Assembly: GCA_030145485.1 (NCBI GenBank)
Contig: JAQYVP010000017.1
Coordinates: 1 to 54,234, forward strand
Length of the DNA stretch: 54,234 bases
Direction of reading: 5' to 3'
From: Chromatiales bacterium
Lineage (GTDB): Bacteria > Pseudomonadota > Gammaproteobacteria > Chromatiales > Chromatiaceae
In this document: positions 53,606 through 54,234 of the stretch, piece after piece
Layout of the letters: each line of letters begins with the position of its first letter
Position numbering within the stretch: the first letter of the stretch is position 1
The notes under the pieces: model-generated
Told to the model about the DNA's origin: nothing
What the model saw: only the letters and a program-made list of their open reading frames with translations
Databases searched by the model: none
Position numbers and translations under genes: made by a program

Positions 53606-54234
<629 letters not shown>

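Overview
The window is chromosomal DNA of a sulfur-oxidising gammaproteobacterium. This rests on a 16S rRNA 5' part of gammaproteobacterial type at the right edge, a complete gammaproteobacterial division/cell-wall (dcw) cluster ending in lpxC, an LPS heptose pathway, a DAP-type MurE, and genes for periplasmic sulfur oxidation (soxY, soxZ, and flavocytochrome c sulfide dehydrogenase fccA-fccB). A Chromatiales/Sedimenticola-like lineage is an inference, not a proven placement.

Layout. 1-327: end of a glycosyltransferase. 413-12814 (minus strand): a long collinear run, gcvT-gcvH-gcvPA-gcvPB (glycine cleavage with split P-protein), dgkA, msbA, metY, gmhB, hldD, hldE, gmhA; the last four with gmhA make ADP-heptose for the LPS core. 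13284-14825: murJ. 15003-19104 (minus): FAD-linked oxidase, BON lipoprotein (dolP-like), yraN, lpoA-like; divergent rsmI follows. 20118-22535: an unknown small protein and a solitary HerA-type ATPase. 22808-23171: RNase P RNA. 23444-42214: mraZ-rsmH-ftsL-ftsI-murE-murF-mraY-murD-ftsW-murG-murC-murB-ddlB-ftsQ-ftsA-ftsZ-lpxC, mostly linked by start/stop overlaps. 42204-47883: dciA-like, M23 peptidase, bamE, fur, recN, nadK. 48044-51527: soxZ, soxY and divergent fccA-fccB. 51879-53060: metZ. 53253-54234: rRNA promoters, leader and 16S start. No tRNA gene, CRISPR array, prophage or transposase gene was seen.

How the genes work together. The dcw cluster makes lipid II from UDP-sugars (murB-murG, mraY), flips it (murJ) and polymerises it at the septum (ftsW, ftsI, ftsQLAZ); lpoA-like, M23 peptidase and dolP-like proteins act on the same envelope. 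LpxC, MsbA and the heptose genes supply lipopolysaccharide. SoxYZ and FccAB handle reduced sulfur in the periplasm, and two direct sulfhydrylases (MetY, MetZ) could fix sulfide into methionine precursors.

The most unusual content is intergenic. Two related families of short non-autonomous mobile elements (about 170 and 220-240 bp) have ends beginning GTAAC and, in four copies, perfect 8-bp target-site duplications (CTTTATTT, AAATAAAA, GTTTTTTT, GATAGCAT); this combination fits IS66-type transposition. The 170-bp family folds into a long stem that pairs fully only on one strand because its mismatches are G-U wobbles. One element supplies the stop codon of recN, and two in opposite orientation flank metZ. 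Three further repeat families (CTCTCGC...GCGAGAG; CACGAAGA; an 80-bp palindrome) fill other gene gaps, and a short common module occurs inside several of them.
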